Part shown: one piece after another, positions 8,471 to 17,237 of the stretch | Position numbering within the stretch: position 1 is the first letter of the stretch | Layout of the letters: each line of letters starts with the position of its first letter | Assembly: GCF_014207985.1 (NCBI RefSeq) | Contig: NZ_JACHMI010000001.1 | Span: 4,447,001-4,511,000, forward strand | DNA from: Nonomuraea rubra | Lineage (GTDB): Bacteria; Actinomycetota; Actinomycetes; Streptosporangiales; Streptosporangiaceae | Direction of reading: 5' to 3' | DNA length: 64,000 bases | Notes under the pieces: model-generated | What the model was told of the DNA's origin: nothing | What the model saw: the letters and a program-made list of their open reading frames with translations, nothing else | Database searches by the model: none | Position numbers and translations under genes: made by a program

Positions 8471-9505
8471 ATGAACGTCTACGAGGCAGTCACGAGCCGC
8501 CGGGCGGTACGCGGATTCACCGACCAGCCCGTCCCCATGGAGGTGCTGAAGCGCGTGCTGTCGGCTGCGGCCTGGGCCCCGTCCGGGTCGAACCTTCAGC
8601 CGTGGCGCATCTACGTGGTGACCGGCGAGCCGCTCGCCGAGATCAAGAGGCGGGCCGGTGCGCGGCTCGCCGCGGGCGACCCCTGGGACGAGCGCGAGTA
8701 CGAGATGTACCCGGCCGACCTGAAGTCCCCGTACCGCGAGCGCCGGTCCGCCTTCGGCCGGGAGCGCTACGGCGCGCTCGGCGTCGCCCGCGACGACTGG
8801 GAGTCCCGCCAGCGGGCCGCGGCGGGCAACTGGCAGTGCTTCGGCGCGCCCGTCGCCCTGTTCTGCTACATCGACCGCGACCTGGGCCTGCCCCAGTGGG
8901 CCGACGTCGGCATGTACCTGCAGACGGTCATGCTGCTGCTCCGCGAGGAGGGGCTGCACAGCTGCCCGCAGATGTCCTGGTCGGTGTACCGCGAGACCGT
9001 CGCGGACGTCCTGCACCCGCCGGAAGAGCTCATGCTGTTCTGCGGCCTGTCGATCGGGTTCGAGGACGTCAGGGCGGACTACAACCGTACGGGCCGGGCG
9101 CCGCTCGACGAGACGGTCACGTTCGTCACCGGCACCGCGAACGGGCACGAGGCGCCGGTGGTGTCCGCGCACCGGAGCGGCTGCCCCCACCCGGTGGCGG
9201 TCAAGCTCAGGACCGGCCGGGGCCTGCGGAGGAACCGCTCGCGGTCGTACCGCCCGTTCGCGGGCGGCGCGGGCCGGCGCGTCCACGCCGGCGGGCCGCA
9301 CTGGACCGTGGTCTGGCCCGGCGGTCGCCTCCGCCTCTCATGCACCTGGCGGGACGCCCCGGCGACCGGCTCCCAACGGCAGGACGCCCCGCAGGCCGGG
9401 TCACCGCGACGGGACGCCCCGCAGGCCGCATCACCGCGCCGGGGCGCCTCGGCGGCCGGGTCGTCGCGGTTCGCCGGTCGCCTGCCGGTTTCGTCCCGCC
9501 GCTGA
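8471..9505 (+). CDS. Nitroreductase with aberrant repeat-rich C-terminal tail
   Basis: Residues 1 to about 221 form a complete FMN-dependent nitroreductase of the PnbA-like group. The N-terminus is SRRAVRGFTDQPVP, AAWAPSGSNLQPW supplies FMN contacts, and GMYLQTVMLLLREEGL and FCGLSIGF follow. These enzymes reduce nitroaromatics or quinones with NAD(P)H in the cytosol. ATG 8471 follows a clear SD (AGGAGG), although the frame is open to 8399. After APLDETVTFVTG, where homologues normally stop, about 123 more residues follow. They are Arg/Gly/Pro-rich and end in four 10-residue repeats (DAPQAGSPRR type). The tail looks like read-through of non-coding DNA after loss of the original stop. Confidence 0.85.
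   Translation: MNVYEAVTSRRAVRGFTDQPVPMEVLKRVLSAAAWAPSGSNLQPWRIYVVTGEPLAEIKRRAGARLAAGDPWDEREYEMYPADLKSPYRERRSAFGRERYGALGVARDDWESRQRAAAGNWQCFGAPVALFCYIDRDLGLPQWADVGMYLQTVMLLLREEGLHSCPQMSWSVYRETVADVLHPPEELMLFCGLSIGFEDVRADYNRTGRAPLDETVTFVTGTANGHEAPVVSAHRSGCPHPVAVKLRTGRGLRRNRSRSYRPFAGGAGRRVHAGGPHWTVVWPGGRLRLSCTWRDAPATGSQRQDAPQAGSPRRDAPQAASPRRGASAAGSSRFAGRLPVSSRR
9353..9472. repeat. 30-bp tandem repeat, four copies
   Basis: Units start at 9353, 9383, 9413 and 9443, each opening with GACGCCCC or a variant. Copies two and three are nearly identical, and the outer two have drifted. The array lies inside the extended nitroreductase frame and ends 33 bp before its stop. Because the unit is a multiple of three, it appears as a 10-residue repeat in every frame. 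Confidence 0.9.
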
Positions 9506-9540
9506 ACCGGCGGAATCCACATCACCTCACGGGGAGAGAC

Positions 9541-10389
9541 ATGACCGACCAGTTCCACCTCGGCCACGACCTGACGATCGGCAGGCTCGGGTTCGGCGCC
9601 ATGCGCCTGTGCCAGAGCCACCCGGGCGGCCCCGCCCGGGACGCCGAGTCCGGGCGAGCCGTCCTGCGCCGCGCCGCCGAGCTGGGCGTGAACCACCTCG
9701 ACACCGCCGGCTTCTACCGCGCCCAGGACGGCTCGGTGACCGCCAACGCCCTGATTCGCGAGGCCCTGGCCCCGTACCCGGACGACCTGGTCATCGCCAC
9801 CAAGGTCGGCCCGGTCTTCGGCCCCGGCGGCCCCCGCCAGGCCACCGCGGCCGAGCTCCGCCCCCAGGTCGAAGCCGATCTCGAGAGCCTGGGCCTGGAC
9901 CGCCTCGACCTGGTCTACCTGCGCATCGGCAAGACGGACCCGCCGCGCGGCGAATCGCTCGCCGAGCGCTTCGAGGTGCTCGCCGCGCTGCGCGAGGAGG
10001 GCCTGATCCGCCACCTGGGCCTCAGCAACGTCGACACCGGCCATCTCGCCGAGGCCCGCACGATCGCCCCCGTCGCCGCCGTCCAGAACCACTTCCACAT
10101 CGCCAACCGCGCCGAGACGGCCGTCCTCGACGCCTGCGAGCAGGCCGGCATCGCGTTCGTGCCCTTCTTCCCCATGGGCGGCGGCAGGACCGGCCTCGAC
10201 GACCCCGCCCTGGTCAAGGTCGCGGAACGGCACGGCGCCACCGCCCGCCAGATCGCGCTGGCGTGGCTGCTGGCTTTGTCCCCCGCGATCCTGGCCATCC
10301 CGGGCACCGGCACCGTGGCCCACCTGGAGGAGAACCTGGCCGCCCGGTCGATCCGCCTCACCGGTGAGGACCTCGCCGACCTCGCCTGA
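9541..10389 (+). CDS. Aldo/keto reductase
   Basis: This 282-residue (alpha/beta)8-barrel NADPH-dependent reductase shows HLDTAGFYR (Asp54, Tyr59), ATKVG (Lys88), GLSNVD, and the cofactor-binding end IPGTGTVAHLEENL. The usual fourth catalytic residue, His in the LxxVYLH position, is Arg128 (LDLVYLRIG), as in the YdbC-like pyridoxal-reductase subgroup known to me. The start follows GGGGAGAGAC. It is 36 bp downstream of the nitroreductase and probably co-transcribed, so both may belong to one MarR-controlled detoxification unit. The substrate is unknown. Confidence 0.9.
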   Translation: MTDQFHLGHDLTIGRLGFGAMRLCQSHPGGPARDAESGRAVLRRAAELGVNHLDTAGFYRAQDGSVTANALIREALAPYPDDLVIATKVGPVFGPGGPRQATAAELRPQVEADLESLGLDRLDLVYLRIGKTDPPRGESLAERFEVLAALREEGLIRHLGLSNVDTGHLAEARTIAPVAAVQNHFHIANRAETAVLDACEQAGIAFVPFFPMGGGRTGLDDPALVKVAERHGATARQIALAWLLALSPAILAIPGTGTVAHLEENLAARSIRLTGEDLADLA

Positions 10390-10439
10390 TCACCGCTCTT
10401 CCCCGGCACGACCGGGCAGGGGCGCTGTAGAAGTGACGT

Positions 10440-10946
10440 ATGACGCACAGCGGTTGGCACGGACCGGACAGCGCCGATCCCCTGGCGGTCACGTCGGCCG
10501 TGGTCGCGGCCTCCCGGCTGCTGGTGGGGATCGCCGTCCGGTCACTGGCCGAGGTCGAGGGCAAGGTGACGTTGCCGCAGTTCCGCATGCTGGTGGTGCT
10601 CAGCGAGCAGGGGCCCACCAACCTGGTCACCATGGCCGGGCTCCTCGGCGTCACCTCTCCCACGGCGATGCGGATGGCCGACCGGCTCGTCCTGGCCGAG
10701 CTGGTCGTCCGCGAGGTCAGCCCGCACAGCCGGCGTGAATCGATCATGAGCCTGACCTCGCAGGGCCGCCGGCTCGTGGCCAAGGTGATGGCCCGCCGGC
10801 AGGCCGAGGTCGCCGCCATCGTCTCGCGGATGACTCCCGAGCAGCGCCGCGCCGTGATCGAGGCGCTGACGGTCTTCAACCAGGCGGGCGAGGAATCGGT
10901 CGCGACGCCGGCGCACCCCCTCGGCTGGCCGGAGGACCACCGTTGA
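10440..10946 (+). CDS. MarR family transcriptional regulator
   Basis: The 168-residue winged-helix protein has dimerisation helices at both ends and a recognition region NLVTMAGLLGVTSPTAMRMADRL, followed by the wing SRRESIMSLTSQGRRL. It lies 50 bp after the aldo/keto reductase on the same strand and may close that operon or regulate it. It is not a close copy of the MarR at 7850. The ATG follows a weak upstream context with no clear SD. The ligand is unknown. Confidence 0.85.
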   Translation: MTHSGWHGPDSADPLAVTSAVVAASRLLVGIAVRSLAEVEGKVTLPQFRMLVVLSEQGPTNLVTMAGLLGVTSPTAMRMADRLVLAELVVREVSPHSRRESIMSLTSQGRRLVAKVMARRQAEVAAIVSRMTPEQRRAVIEALTVFNQAGEESVATPAHPLGWPEDHR

Positions 10947-11047
10947 CCCGGCCACCACCCTGAACGCCCCACTCCGGCGCAATAATGGCCGAGGACACGC
11001 GGGCCGGGAACGTCGCCGCCGCCTGACCGAAGGAGAGGACGAATTCC

Positions 11048-11769
11048 GTGAGCCGGCTGGTCGAACTCCACTCGCGCAAGGCCGCCCGCATCCTGGACAG
11101 CGCGCGCGGGCTGGTGCTCGACCACGGCGCGGGCAAGGTCACCGTGCCGGAGATCAGCCGCGCGGCCGGCGTCGGCAAGGGCACCGTCTACCTGTACTGG
11201 CCCAGCAAGGAGGACCTCATCCGCGGGCTGTCGCCCGTGACCTGCCGGCCCTGATGGAGGAGGGGATCGCCCGCATCACCGCCGACCCCGGCATGGTCCG
11301 GCCCCGCCGCCAGGCGCCGCTCGTCGTCCGTACCGGGTCGAGACTCCCGCTGGGGCGCCGCCTGCGCAGCGGGGAGCCGGAGCTGCTGCGGCTGCTCATG
11401 CAGGATCCCGGCGACCGCGAGCTGTACGCCCGCGCCCGGCCGGCCGCCATGTGGGACGCGGTCATGCCGATCCTGCGCCGCCACGGCCTGATCCGCGACG
11501 ACCGCCCGCTCGCCGGCCAGGCCTGCGCCCTGCACGCCCTGCTCGACGGCTTCTCCACCGCCGTCTACGAGCCGGAGACCGCCCCGCCCGGGGCCGACGA
11601 CCCGGACGCGGTGCTCGCCGACACCGTGGCGCAGCTGTTCGAACCGGCGGACCCGCCCGGCGAGGCGGCCGTCAAGGCGGCGGCCGAGGAGACCCTGGCG
11701 ATCTTCCGCGAGATCCGGGACGCGGTCCTGGACCTCATCGACCGCAGCCAGACCGCCGCCGCCCCCTGA
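11048..11769 (+). pseudogene. TetR family regulator broken by a frameshift
   Basis: A GTG start with upstream GGAGAGG opens a TetR N-terminus (VPEISRAAGVGKGTVYLYWPSKEDLIRGL). This frame then stops at 11252-11254 after LSPVTCRP. The rest of the protein continues in the next frame: reading CGT-GAC-CTG-CCG-GCC from about 11235 gives RDLPALMEEGIARI and a full ligand-binding domain ending at 11769. Deletion of one base near 11230 (an expected TTC reduced to TC) explains both halves. It is either a real inactivating mutation or a sequencing error. An ATG at 11254 could start the C-terminal half alone, but that would lack the DNA-binding domain. Confidence 0.75.
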
Positions 11770-11820
11770 GAGCGCTCCGGCGCAGGCGTCACGGGCACGC
11801 GAGACCGCCGCCCCCTGAGA
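11751..11820. repeat. Imperfect direct repeat carrying a stop codon
   Basis: The end of the TetR frame including its stop (GACCGCCGCCGCCCCCTGAGA at 11751-11771, one run split here only in words) recurs 52 bp downstream at 11803-11820, lacking one GCC triplet. The duplication sits between the TetR stop and the convergent ankyrin gene. It is a small example of the stop-codon-associated repeats seen elsewhere in this window. Confidence 0.6.
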
Positions 11821-11863
11821 CCGCGCTGGCGGCGGCCGACCGAGCTGGGCACCTGCCTTCCCT

Positions 11864-13216
11864 TCAGCGCGGCCGGAACGCGATCAGCCGGCGGAGCCTC
11901 CGGGCCACCGGATCGTGCGGGCGGCCGACGAAGGCGATGCGCAGCCAGTCGCCGGCGTCGGACCGGAGGAGATCGTCGCGTACGGACGGGTCGGCACCGC
12001 GCTCCAGCAGCAGCCGGACCACGTGCGCCCGCCCGCCCCGGACGGCCCAGTGCAGGCCGGTCCGCCCGAGGTAGGGCGCGACGTCAGGATGCACGCCCCG
12101 GTCGAGGAACCAGCGCACGACCTCGACCCGGCCGTGCTGGCAGGCGTGCACGAACGCCTCGCCCACGATCTCCTCCTGATCGTCGGCCGGCGGCAACCGG
12201 GACGGGAACCCGGCCCCGGTGTCGGCGAGGTCGGGCCGCGCCGGCGCGGCGTCCGGCCGTAGGCGCCCGTCCGCGTCGAAGCAGGCCCGCACCCGATCCA
12301 GCCGCCCGCACGCGGCGTACGTCCACAGCGCCGCCGGGACGATCGCGCGTGCGGCCAGCAGGTCCACGATCTCCGTGTTGTCGTGGTGGATCGCGTTCTC
12401 CAGCGGGGTGATGCCCCACCTCCGGACGCCGGGGTCGGCGCCGGCGTCGAGCAGCAGCCGCACGTACGCCACCCGGTTGGAGCGGGCGGCCCAGACGAGC
12501 GGGAGATCCAGGTCGGTGGCCTTGCCGAGCAGCACCTCGACCCCGGCGCGCGGCACGCCCAGCTCCCTGCCGAGCCGGACCCCGGGGATCGTCTCCGGCC
12601 GCGCGAGCATCAGCAGCAGGGTGCCGGCCTGCCCGGCGGTCAGAGCGGCCAGCCGGTCGGTGTCGCCGGCCAGCAGCGCCCCGGCCTCAGGGTGCAGCCG
12701 CCGCCGTTCCTCCCGGCGTTCACCGAGGTCGCGGCGGGACTTCTCGGTGAAGGACACGAGCTCGTGCCAGGTCGGGAAGCCGAGCTCGCGCGCGATGATC
12801 AGCCGCGCGTCGCGCGGCTCGGCGCCCGCGGCGGAGGTGGCGGTGGCGTGCCGGGGCACGTACGCCCGCAGTCGTCGCAGCGCGCCGGGATCGCCGCGGC
12901 GCAACTCGTCGAGGAGGGCGCCGGCCATCGAGGCGTAGACGCCCGGCCTGACTCCCATGAGGCGGGAGACCGGCCGTTCCCCGCCGCGGCCTTCGACGTG
13001 GGCGCGGAACTCGGCCCAGGTCCGGAACCCGTGCTCCTGCGCGAGCACGAACTGGGCGTCGCTGAGCAGGAACCGCCCGGCGCCGCCCAGCACGTCGGCG
13101 ACCCGGGCCGCGGCGTCGGGGTCGCCCGCCGCGTACGCGTGCCGCAGGTGTTTGGCCTGCTTGCGGTAGTACTCCAGGTTCGGACGGGCGGGCAGCTCGA
13201 AATGACGATCGGCCAT
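11864..13216 (-). CDS. Ankyrin-repeat protein
   Basis: The 450-residue protein starts after a strong SD (AAGGAGG). The N-terminal 160 residues contain two related segments (FVLAQEHGFRTWAEFRAHVE and LIIARELGFPTWHELVSFTE), a motif typical of actinobacterial ankyrin proteins. The middle and C-terminal parts hold ankyrin repeats such as NRVAYVRLLLDAGADPGVR and GRAHVVRLLLERGADPSVR. Ankyrin repeats mediate protein contacts; no catalytic domain is visible. It has no signal peptide, so it is likely cytosolic. It is divergent from the amidohydrolase across 262 bp. The role is unknown. Confidence 0.85.
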   Translation of the reverse strand: MADRHFELPARPNLEYYRKQAKHLRHAYAAGDPDAAARVADVLGGAGRFLLSDAQFVLAQEHGFRTWAEFRAHVEGRGGERPVSRLMGVRPGVYASMAGALLDELRRGDPGALRRLRAYVPRHATATSAAGAEPRDARLIIARELGFPTWHELVSFTEKSRRDLGERREERRRLHPEAGALLAGDTDRLAALTAGQAGTLLLMLARPETIPGVRLGRELGVPRAGVEVLLGKATDLDLPLVWAARSNRVAYVRLLLDAGADPGVRRWGITPLENAIHHDNTEIVDLLAARAIVPAALWTYAACGRLDRVRACFDADGRLRPDAAPARPDLADTGAGFPSRLPPADDQEEIVGEAFVHACQHGRVEVVRWFLDRGVHPDVAPYLGRTGLHWAVRGGRAHVVRLLLERGADPSVRDDLLRSDAGDWLRIAFVGRPHDPVARRLRRLIAFRPR

Positions 13217-13408
13217 GGCAACCTCCTTCGCCGCCGGGGTCCGCTTGCCCGGCCGGAAAGAGGCTGGTCGTGTCCCATGCGTGGACGTGCTGCTTCGAGG
13301 TGGGAAGGTCCCTGCCCGCGGACTGGCAGCGCCCTCGCGCGCTCCCCCCAGGTTAAGGACCGCCTCCGCGTGCGGGCAACCATCAATATCGACGTTAGCT
13401 GCATTGCG

Positions 13409-13436
13409 TTGACAACGATAATAACAGTGATACCGT
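13409..13436 (+). promoter_or_regulatory. Promoter candidate for amidohydrolase
   Basis: TTGACA (13409-13414), 16 bp and TACCGT (13431-13436) form a good vegetative-type promoter about 43 bp before the ATG at 13479. It lies in an AT-rich patch. AACGATA and TACCGTT form an imperfect dyad across it, so a repressor may bind here. Confidence 0.5.
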
Positions 13437-13478
13437 TGCTGACGGTTCCATTGGAAGCATCAGTGAAGGAGCGCCACC

Positions 13479-14495
13479 ATGCCCGACCGGTTGCGGATCA
13501 TCGGAGTGGAAGAGACCGTCGTCGTGCCCGCCGTCCTGAAGGCGTACGAGCGGGCCGGGTCGCCGCGGATCCCCTCCCGCGGCTTCGGGGACGGCCCGGT
13601 CGCCGAGAACCTGCGCGACACCGGTGAGCGGCGGCTGGCCCACATGGACGACCAGGGCATCGACGTCGCCGTGCTGTCCCTGTCCACGCCGGGCGTGCAG
13701 GACCTGCCCGAGGCCGACGCGATCCCGGTGGCCCGCGAGGCCAACGACCAGCTCGCGGAGATCGTCGCCGCGCGCCCCGACCGATTCCAGGCGTTCGCCG
13801 CGATCCCCACCCAGTCGCCGGCCGCCGCCGCGGCCGAACTGGAGCGTGCGGTGCGCGAGCTGGGCTTCCCCGGCGCCATGCTGTACGGCCGAACCGGCGA
13901 CAGGCTGGCCGACCACCCGGACAACGACGAGCTGTACGCCACCGCCGAACGGCTCGGGGTGCCGCTGCACTTCCACCCGCAGCTCCCGGTCCAGCCCGTG
14001 ATCGACGCCTACTACTCCGGCATCGGCCCGATCGGCACGGCGCTGGCCGGGCCGGCGATCGGCTGGTACTACGACCTGGGCGTCCAGTACCTGCGGATGA
14101 TCTTCTCTGGAGTCTTCGACCGGTTCCCGGACCTCCAGGTGATCGCCGGGCACTGGGGCGAGGTCGTGCTGTTCTACCTCGACCACACCGGCTGCGTCGC
14201 CGAGGCGGGCGGCCTGCGGCAGCCGCTCGCGGACTACTTCAAGCAGAACTTCTGGGTCGCGGGCAGCGGCACCAACAGCCCCCGCTACCTGCGCTGGACC
14301 GCCGAGGTCATGGGCACCGACCGGATGTTGTACTCCACCGACTACCCCTTCACCTACGGGTTCCGCCCCGGCGGCTTCCCCTACGTCGACACCAGCGCCG
14401 GCGCCGCCCGCTCCCTCCTGGAGGACGCGCCCTTCACCGACGACCAGAAGGCCGACATCGCCCACCGCAACTGGGAGCGCCTCACCGCCCGCTGA
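13479..14495 (+). CDS. Amidohydrolase of the ACMSD/decarboxylase group
   Basis: The 338-residue TIM-barrel protein resembles gamma-resorcylate and 2,3-dihydroxybenzoate decarboxylases (amidohydrolase_2). It has IIGVEET at the N-terminus, where the family usually carries ExH or HxH, then HFHPQLP, VIAGHWGE with the metal His, and LYSTDYPF with the catalytic Asp near the end. These enzymes remove carboxyl groups from aromatic acids or hydrolyse related rings in a metal-dependent way. The first metal motif is Glu-Glu-Thr here, so the metal site may be reduced. The ATG has GGAG upstream. It is monocistronic with its own promoter; the substrate is unknown. Confidence 0.8.
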   Translation: MPDRLRIIGVEETVVVPAVLKAYERAGSPRIPSRGFGDGPVAENLRDTGERRLAHMDDQGIDVAVLSLSTPGVQDLPEADAIPVAREANDQLAEIVAARPDRFQAFAAIPTQSPAAAAAELERAVRELGFPGAMLYGRTGDRLADHPDNDELYATAERLGVPLHFHPQLPVQPVIDAYYSGIGPIGTALAGPAIGWYYDLGVQYLRMIFSGVFDRFPDLQVIAGHWGEVVLFYLDHTGCVAEAGGLRQPLADYFKQNFWVAGSGTNSPRYLRWTAEVMGTDRMLYSTDYPFTYGFRPGGFPYVDTSAGAARSLLEDAPFTDDQKADIAHRNWERLTAR

Positions 14496-14505
14496 TCACG
14501 GGCCG

Positions 14506-15405
14506 CTACTGATCCGCGGCCTGCGCGGCGACGCGGGAGATGGCCTGGACGGCGATCTCGGGCTGGTCGACGTAGATGTAGTGGCCGCTGTTCCCGGCCG
14601 TCGTCAGCTTGCTGGCGCTCGACAGGGCCAGCCACTTGCGCTGGCCCGCGGCCCACGCCTGCTCCAGGCGCTTGCCGTACGTGGGGATGGCCGCGAGGTA
14701 CGGCTTCCCGTGCTGGATCACCTCGACCGGGATGTCCCCGGCGGAACCCACCTTCCCGTCGGGCATGACGAGTTGCTCCGGGTTCTGCCCCTCGAAGACC
14801 GCGAGGTTCTGGGCGCGCACCTCGGCCGCCGGGCCGGTGGCGGACTCGGGGATCGTCCTGGCGATGTCACCCGCCATGGTGGGCGGGGTGGCGTCCATCA
14901 GGACCAGGCCCTTGACCCTGTCCTGGTGGCCGGGGGCGTACCTGGCGGCGACCAGCCCGCCCAGCGAGTGCCCGGCCAGCACGACCGGGCTGTCACCGGC
15001 GACGCGGTCGAGCACCCCGGTCAGGACCTCGCCGGCGCTGGAGAAGTCCTGCGGGCCTGCCGGCTTGGCGCTGGCGCCCGCGCCGAGCCGGTCGTAGGAG
15101 CAGACCCGGTGCTGCTCGCTCAGCGTCTTCTGGAGAGCGGCCAGCTTGTCGAGCCCGTCACCGCCTCCGTGCATCAGCATGACGACCGGCTTGCCCTTGG
15201 CCGGGTCGCCCGAGCAGGACACGTTCACCGACCGGCCCCCGACCTCGATCTTCTGGGTGCCGGAGATCGGCGCGGGGCCGGACGCGCTCGTCATGGGGGC
15301 GAGGGGGTCCCAATCGTCCAGCGAGTCGGCGCCGCAGCCGGCGGCTCCCGCGCCGATCACGGTGCTGCACAGTGCTGCCATGACGAATGCGTGCTTGCGG
15401 GGCAC
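14506..15405 (-). CDS. Lipoprotein alpha/beta hydrolase
   Basis: The GTG start follows GGAGG at 5 bp. The 299-residue precursor has a basic N-terminus, a hydrophobic segment and a lipobox AAGC with the lipidated Cys at residue 24, so the mature enzyme should sit on the outer face of the membrane. The fold shows an oxyanion HGGGDG, nucleophile elbow AGHSLGG, an acid candidate in LMDATPP or nearby, and a His in GNSGHYIYVDQPE. It is an alpha/beta-hydrolase esterase/peptidase type; the substrate is unknown. It is convergent with the amidohydrolase, 10 bp apart. Confidence 0.85.
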   Translation of the reverse strand: MPRKHAFVMAALCSTVIGAGAAGCGADSLDDWDPLAPMTSASGPAPISGTQKIEVGGRSVNVSCSGDPAKGKPVVMLMHGGGDGLDKLAALQKTLSEQHRVCSYDRLGAGASAKPAGPQDFSSAGEVLTGVLDRVAGDSPVVLAGHSLGGLVAARYAPGHQDRVKGLVLMDATPPTMAGDIARTIPESATGPAAEVRAQNLAVFEGQNPEQLVMPDGKVGSAGDIPVEVIQHGKPYLAAIPTYGKRLEQAWAAGQRKWLALSSASKLTTAGNSGHYIYVDQPEIAVQAISRVAAQAADQ

Positions 15406-15534
15406 GATGTCCTCCAGGGAGAGAATGAGACGGAGCCGAACGACCTGGTGTGGTGGCCGCCGGCGGTCGCGCGGCGGCCAGGTCGTAACGCTATGGAATC
15501 GGCGGCTCCGGAATCGTCACCACCCAGTGGACAA

Positions 15535-16542
15535 TCACGGGTAGCTCTCACGGGGGACAGACCGCATCGAGACGACCCACTTACCCCTGGTGTGCGCAGC
15601 GGCGGCGAGGTCGGCCAGGGCCTCGGCCGCCCGGTCGAACGGGTACGTGCGGCTGATCATGTCGATCAGCGTGCCGTCGAGCGCCTGGGCCGCCAGGGTG
15701 GGGAAGGTGTCCGCGCGCAGGCTGGGCGGCCCGTTGACCACCTTGAGCGTGGCGCCGTCGCCGCCGATGGAGCCGAACGTGGTGCTGACCACCCGGCCGC
15801 CCGGCCGGAGCGCCCGGGCGGCCTCCTGGAGCCGGTCGCCGTCGAGGACGAGGTTGACGATGGCGTCCACGCCGTCCGGATGGAGCTCGCGGGTCGCGGC
15901 CACGACGTCGGAGGTCAGGTAGTCGATCGTGTGCGCCGCCCCCAGCGCGCGGGCGTAGCCGGCGTACTCCGGGATCGCCGTCGCGACGACCTCGGCCGCG
16001 CGCGTCCTGGCCAGGAGCTGGACGACGATGCTGCCCACGCCTCCGGTCGCGCCGATGACCAGCACCCGCTCGCCGGGCCGGACGTCCCCGTCCGCCACGG
16101 CCGCGACGGCTGTCATGCCGGTGCTGGCCAGTGCCGCCGCCGTCTCGGGCGGCAGGCCGCTGGGCCTGCGGGCCACGAAGGGGCCGTCGGCCTGGAAGGT
16201 GGCGTACTCGGCCAGGCCGCCCGAGGTGACCGCGGGCAGGCCGAAGCGCTCGGCGTAGGAGGGCGGGGCGCCGAATCCGAAGACCTCCTCGCCCACCGCG
16301 AACGTGCTGACGCCGGGGCCGAGCCCGGTGACGGTGCCGGCGAAGTCCGAGCCCGGGACGTAGGGGAAGCGGGTCTCGAACGCCTCCCTGATCTCGCCGC
16401 TGGTCATCATCAGATCGGCGGGGTTGAGCGAGGCCGCCGACACCCGCACCTGGATCTGGCCGGGGCCGGGCTCCGGGATCGGCACGTCCTCGATCCGGAG
16501 GGTGTGCGGCGGGCCGTAGGACCTCGCGACCAGGGCTCTCAT
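15535..16542 (-). CDS. Quinone-oxidoreductase-like zinc-free medium-chain reductase
   Basis: The start at 16542 gives MRALVARSYGPP, the normal N-terminus of the family; the frame is open to 16614 but that part covers the operators. The 335-residue protein has the GroES-like domain (LNPADLMMTSG, GSDFAGTVTGLG) and a Rossmann domain with VIGATGGVGSIVVQLL. Zinc-ligand cysteines are absent, which fits the QOR branch. It reduces quinones or enones with NADPH. It is divergent from a TetR gene over a 123-bp region with clear palindromes, a classic repressor/target pair. Confidence 0.9.
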   Translation of the reverse strand: MRALVARSYGPPHTLRIEDVPIPEPGPGQIQVRVSAASLNPADLMMTSGEIREAFETRFPYVPGSDFAGTVTGLGPGVSTFAVGEEVFGFGAPPSYAERFGLPAVTSGGLAEYATFQADGPFVARRPSGLPPETAAALASTGMTAVAAVADGDVRPGERVLVIGATGGVGSIVVQLLARTRAAEVVATAIPEYAGYARALGAAHTIDYLTSDVVAATRELHPDGVDAIVNLVLDGDRLQEAARALRPGGRVVSTTFGSIGGDGATLKVVNGPPSLRADTFPTLAAQALDGTLIDMISRTYPFDRAAEALADLAAAAHTRGKWVVSMRSVPRESYP

Positions 16543-16568
16543 GTCGTTCCCCCTTCTCGCACTGGCGA

Positions 16569-16622
16569 GACAGACTGTCTTGTAGTAGACAGCCTGTTCA
16601 GGTCCGGTCCACACTGGCCAGT
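16569..16622. promoter_or_regulatory. TetR operator cluster between divergent genes
   Basis: GACAGACTGTC (16569-16579) is an exact palindrome. GACAGCCTGTT (from 16588) is a near copy 19 bp further on. ACTGGCCAGT (16613-16622) is a third exact palindrome. All lie between the reductase and the TetR starts. Two similar sites one to two helical turns apart suggest binding by two TetR dimers. Confidence 0.6.
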
Positions 16623-16665
16623 CTCAATACCGGCGTCATGTCCCAAGGGAGACAGGAGGCGTGAG

Positions 16666-17232
16666 ATGTCTCGGGAGAACGTCCGGGTCCGGCGCACCCG
16701 CACGCTGCTCAGGCAGGCCCTGGTCGAGCTCATCGAGGAGCACGGCTTCGAGCGGCTCACCGTCGGGCAGATCACCGAGCGGGCGATGGTGAGCAGGGCG
16801 GCCTTCTACCGCAACTACCGCGACAAGTACCAGCTGGTGGAGCAGATCTTCGACGAGGCCATGGCGGAGCTGCTCGGCACCATGACGGACAGCCCCGACA
16901 CGCCCGTGCTCGACCGGTGGACCGCGTTCTTCGAGCACATCGACCACTACCACCGCCTCTACGGCGCGCTGCTGGGCAGCAAGGGCAGCACGTGGTTCGC
17001 CCGCAGGATGCACGCCACCCTCGCCGGCATGACCTCCCAGCACCTGCCGCAGCAGCCGGGCGACCTGGTGCCGACCCTGCTGGGCGGCATGTTCCTGCAG
17101 GCCATCACCTGGTGGCTGGGCAACGGCCGGCAGGTCCCCGCCCGGGAGATGGCCACCCGTACGGCCGGATTCGCCCTGGCGCTCATCACCGAGGCCGGCA
17201 AGGAGCCGCCTGGCGGGGCGGCCGGACCATAG
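16666..17232 (+). CDS. TetR family repressor
   Basis: The 188-residue protein has an N-terminal TetR helix-turn-helix (ERLTVGQITERAMVSRAAFY, then RNYRDKYQLVEQIF) and a C-terminal TetR_C-like helical domain. It starts with ATG after GGAGGCGTGAG. It is divergent from the quinone-type reductase and probably represses both genes through the palindromes at 16569-16622. The inducer is probably an electrophile or quinone by analogy with other TetR-QOR pairs; this is inference. Confidence 0.88.
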   Translation: MSRENVRVRRTRTLLRQALVELIEEHGFERLTVGQITERAMVSRAAFYRNYRDKYQLVEQIFDEAMAELLGTMTDSPDTPVLDRWTAFFEHIDHYHRLYGALLGSKGSTWFARRMHATLAGMTSQHLPQQPGDLVPTLLGGMFLQAITWWLGNGRQVPAREMATRTAGFALALITEAGKEPPGGAAGP

Positions 17233-17237
17233 GGGCG

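Noticed and set aside
9541..10389. Aldo/keto reductase judged inactive because the catalytic His is Arg
   Set aside because: Arg at this position is a known variant in the YdbC-like subgroup, so it is not evidence of decay.
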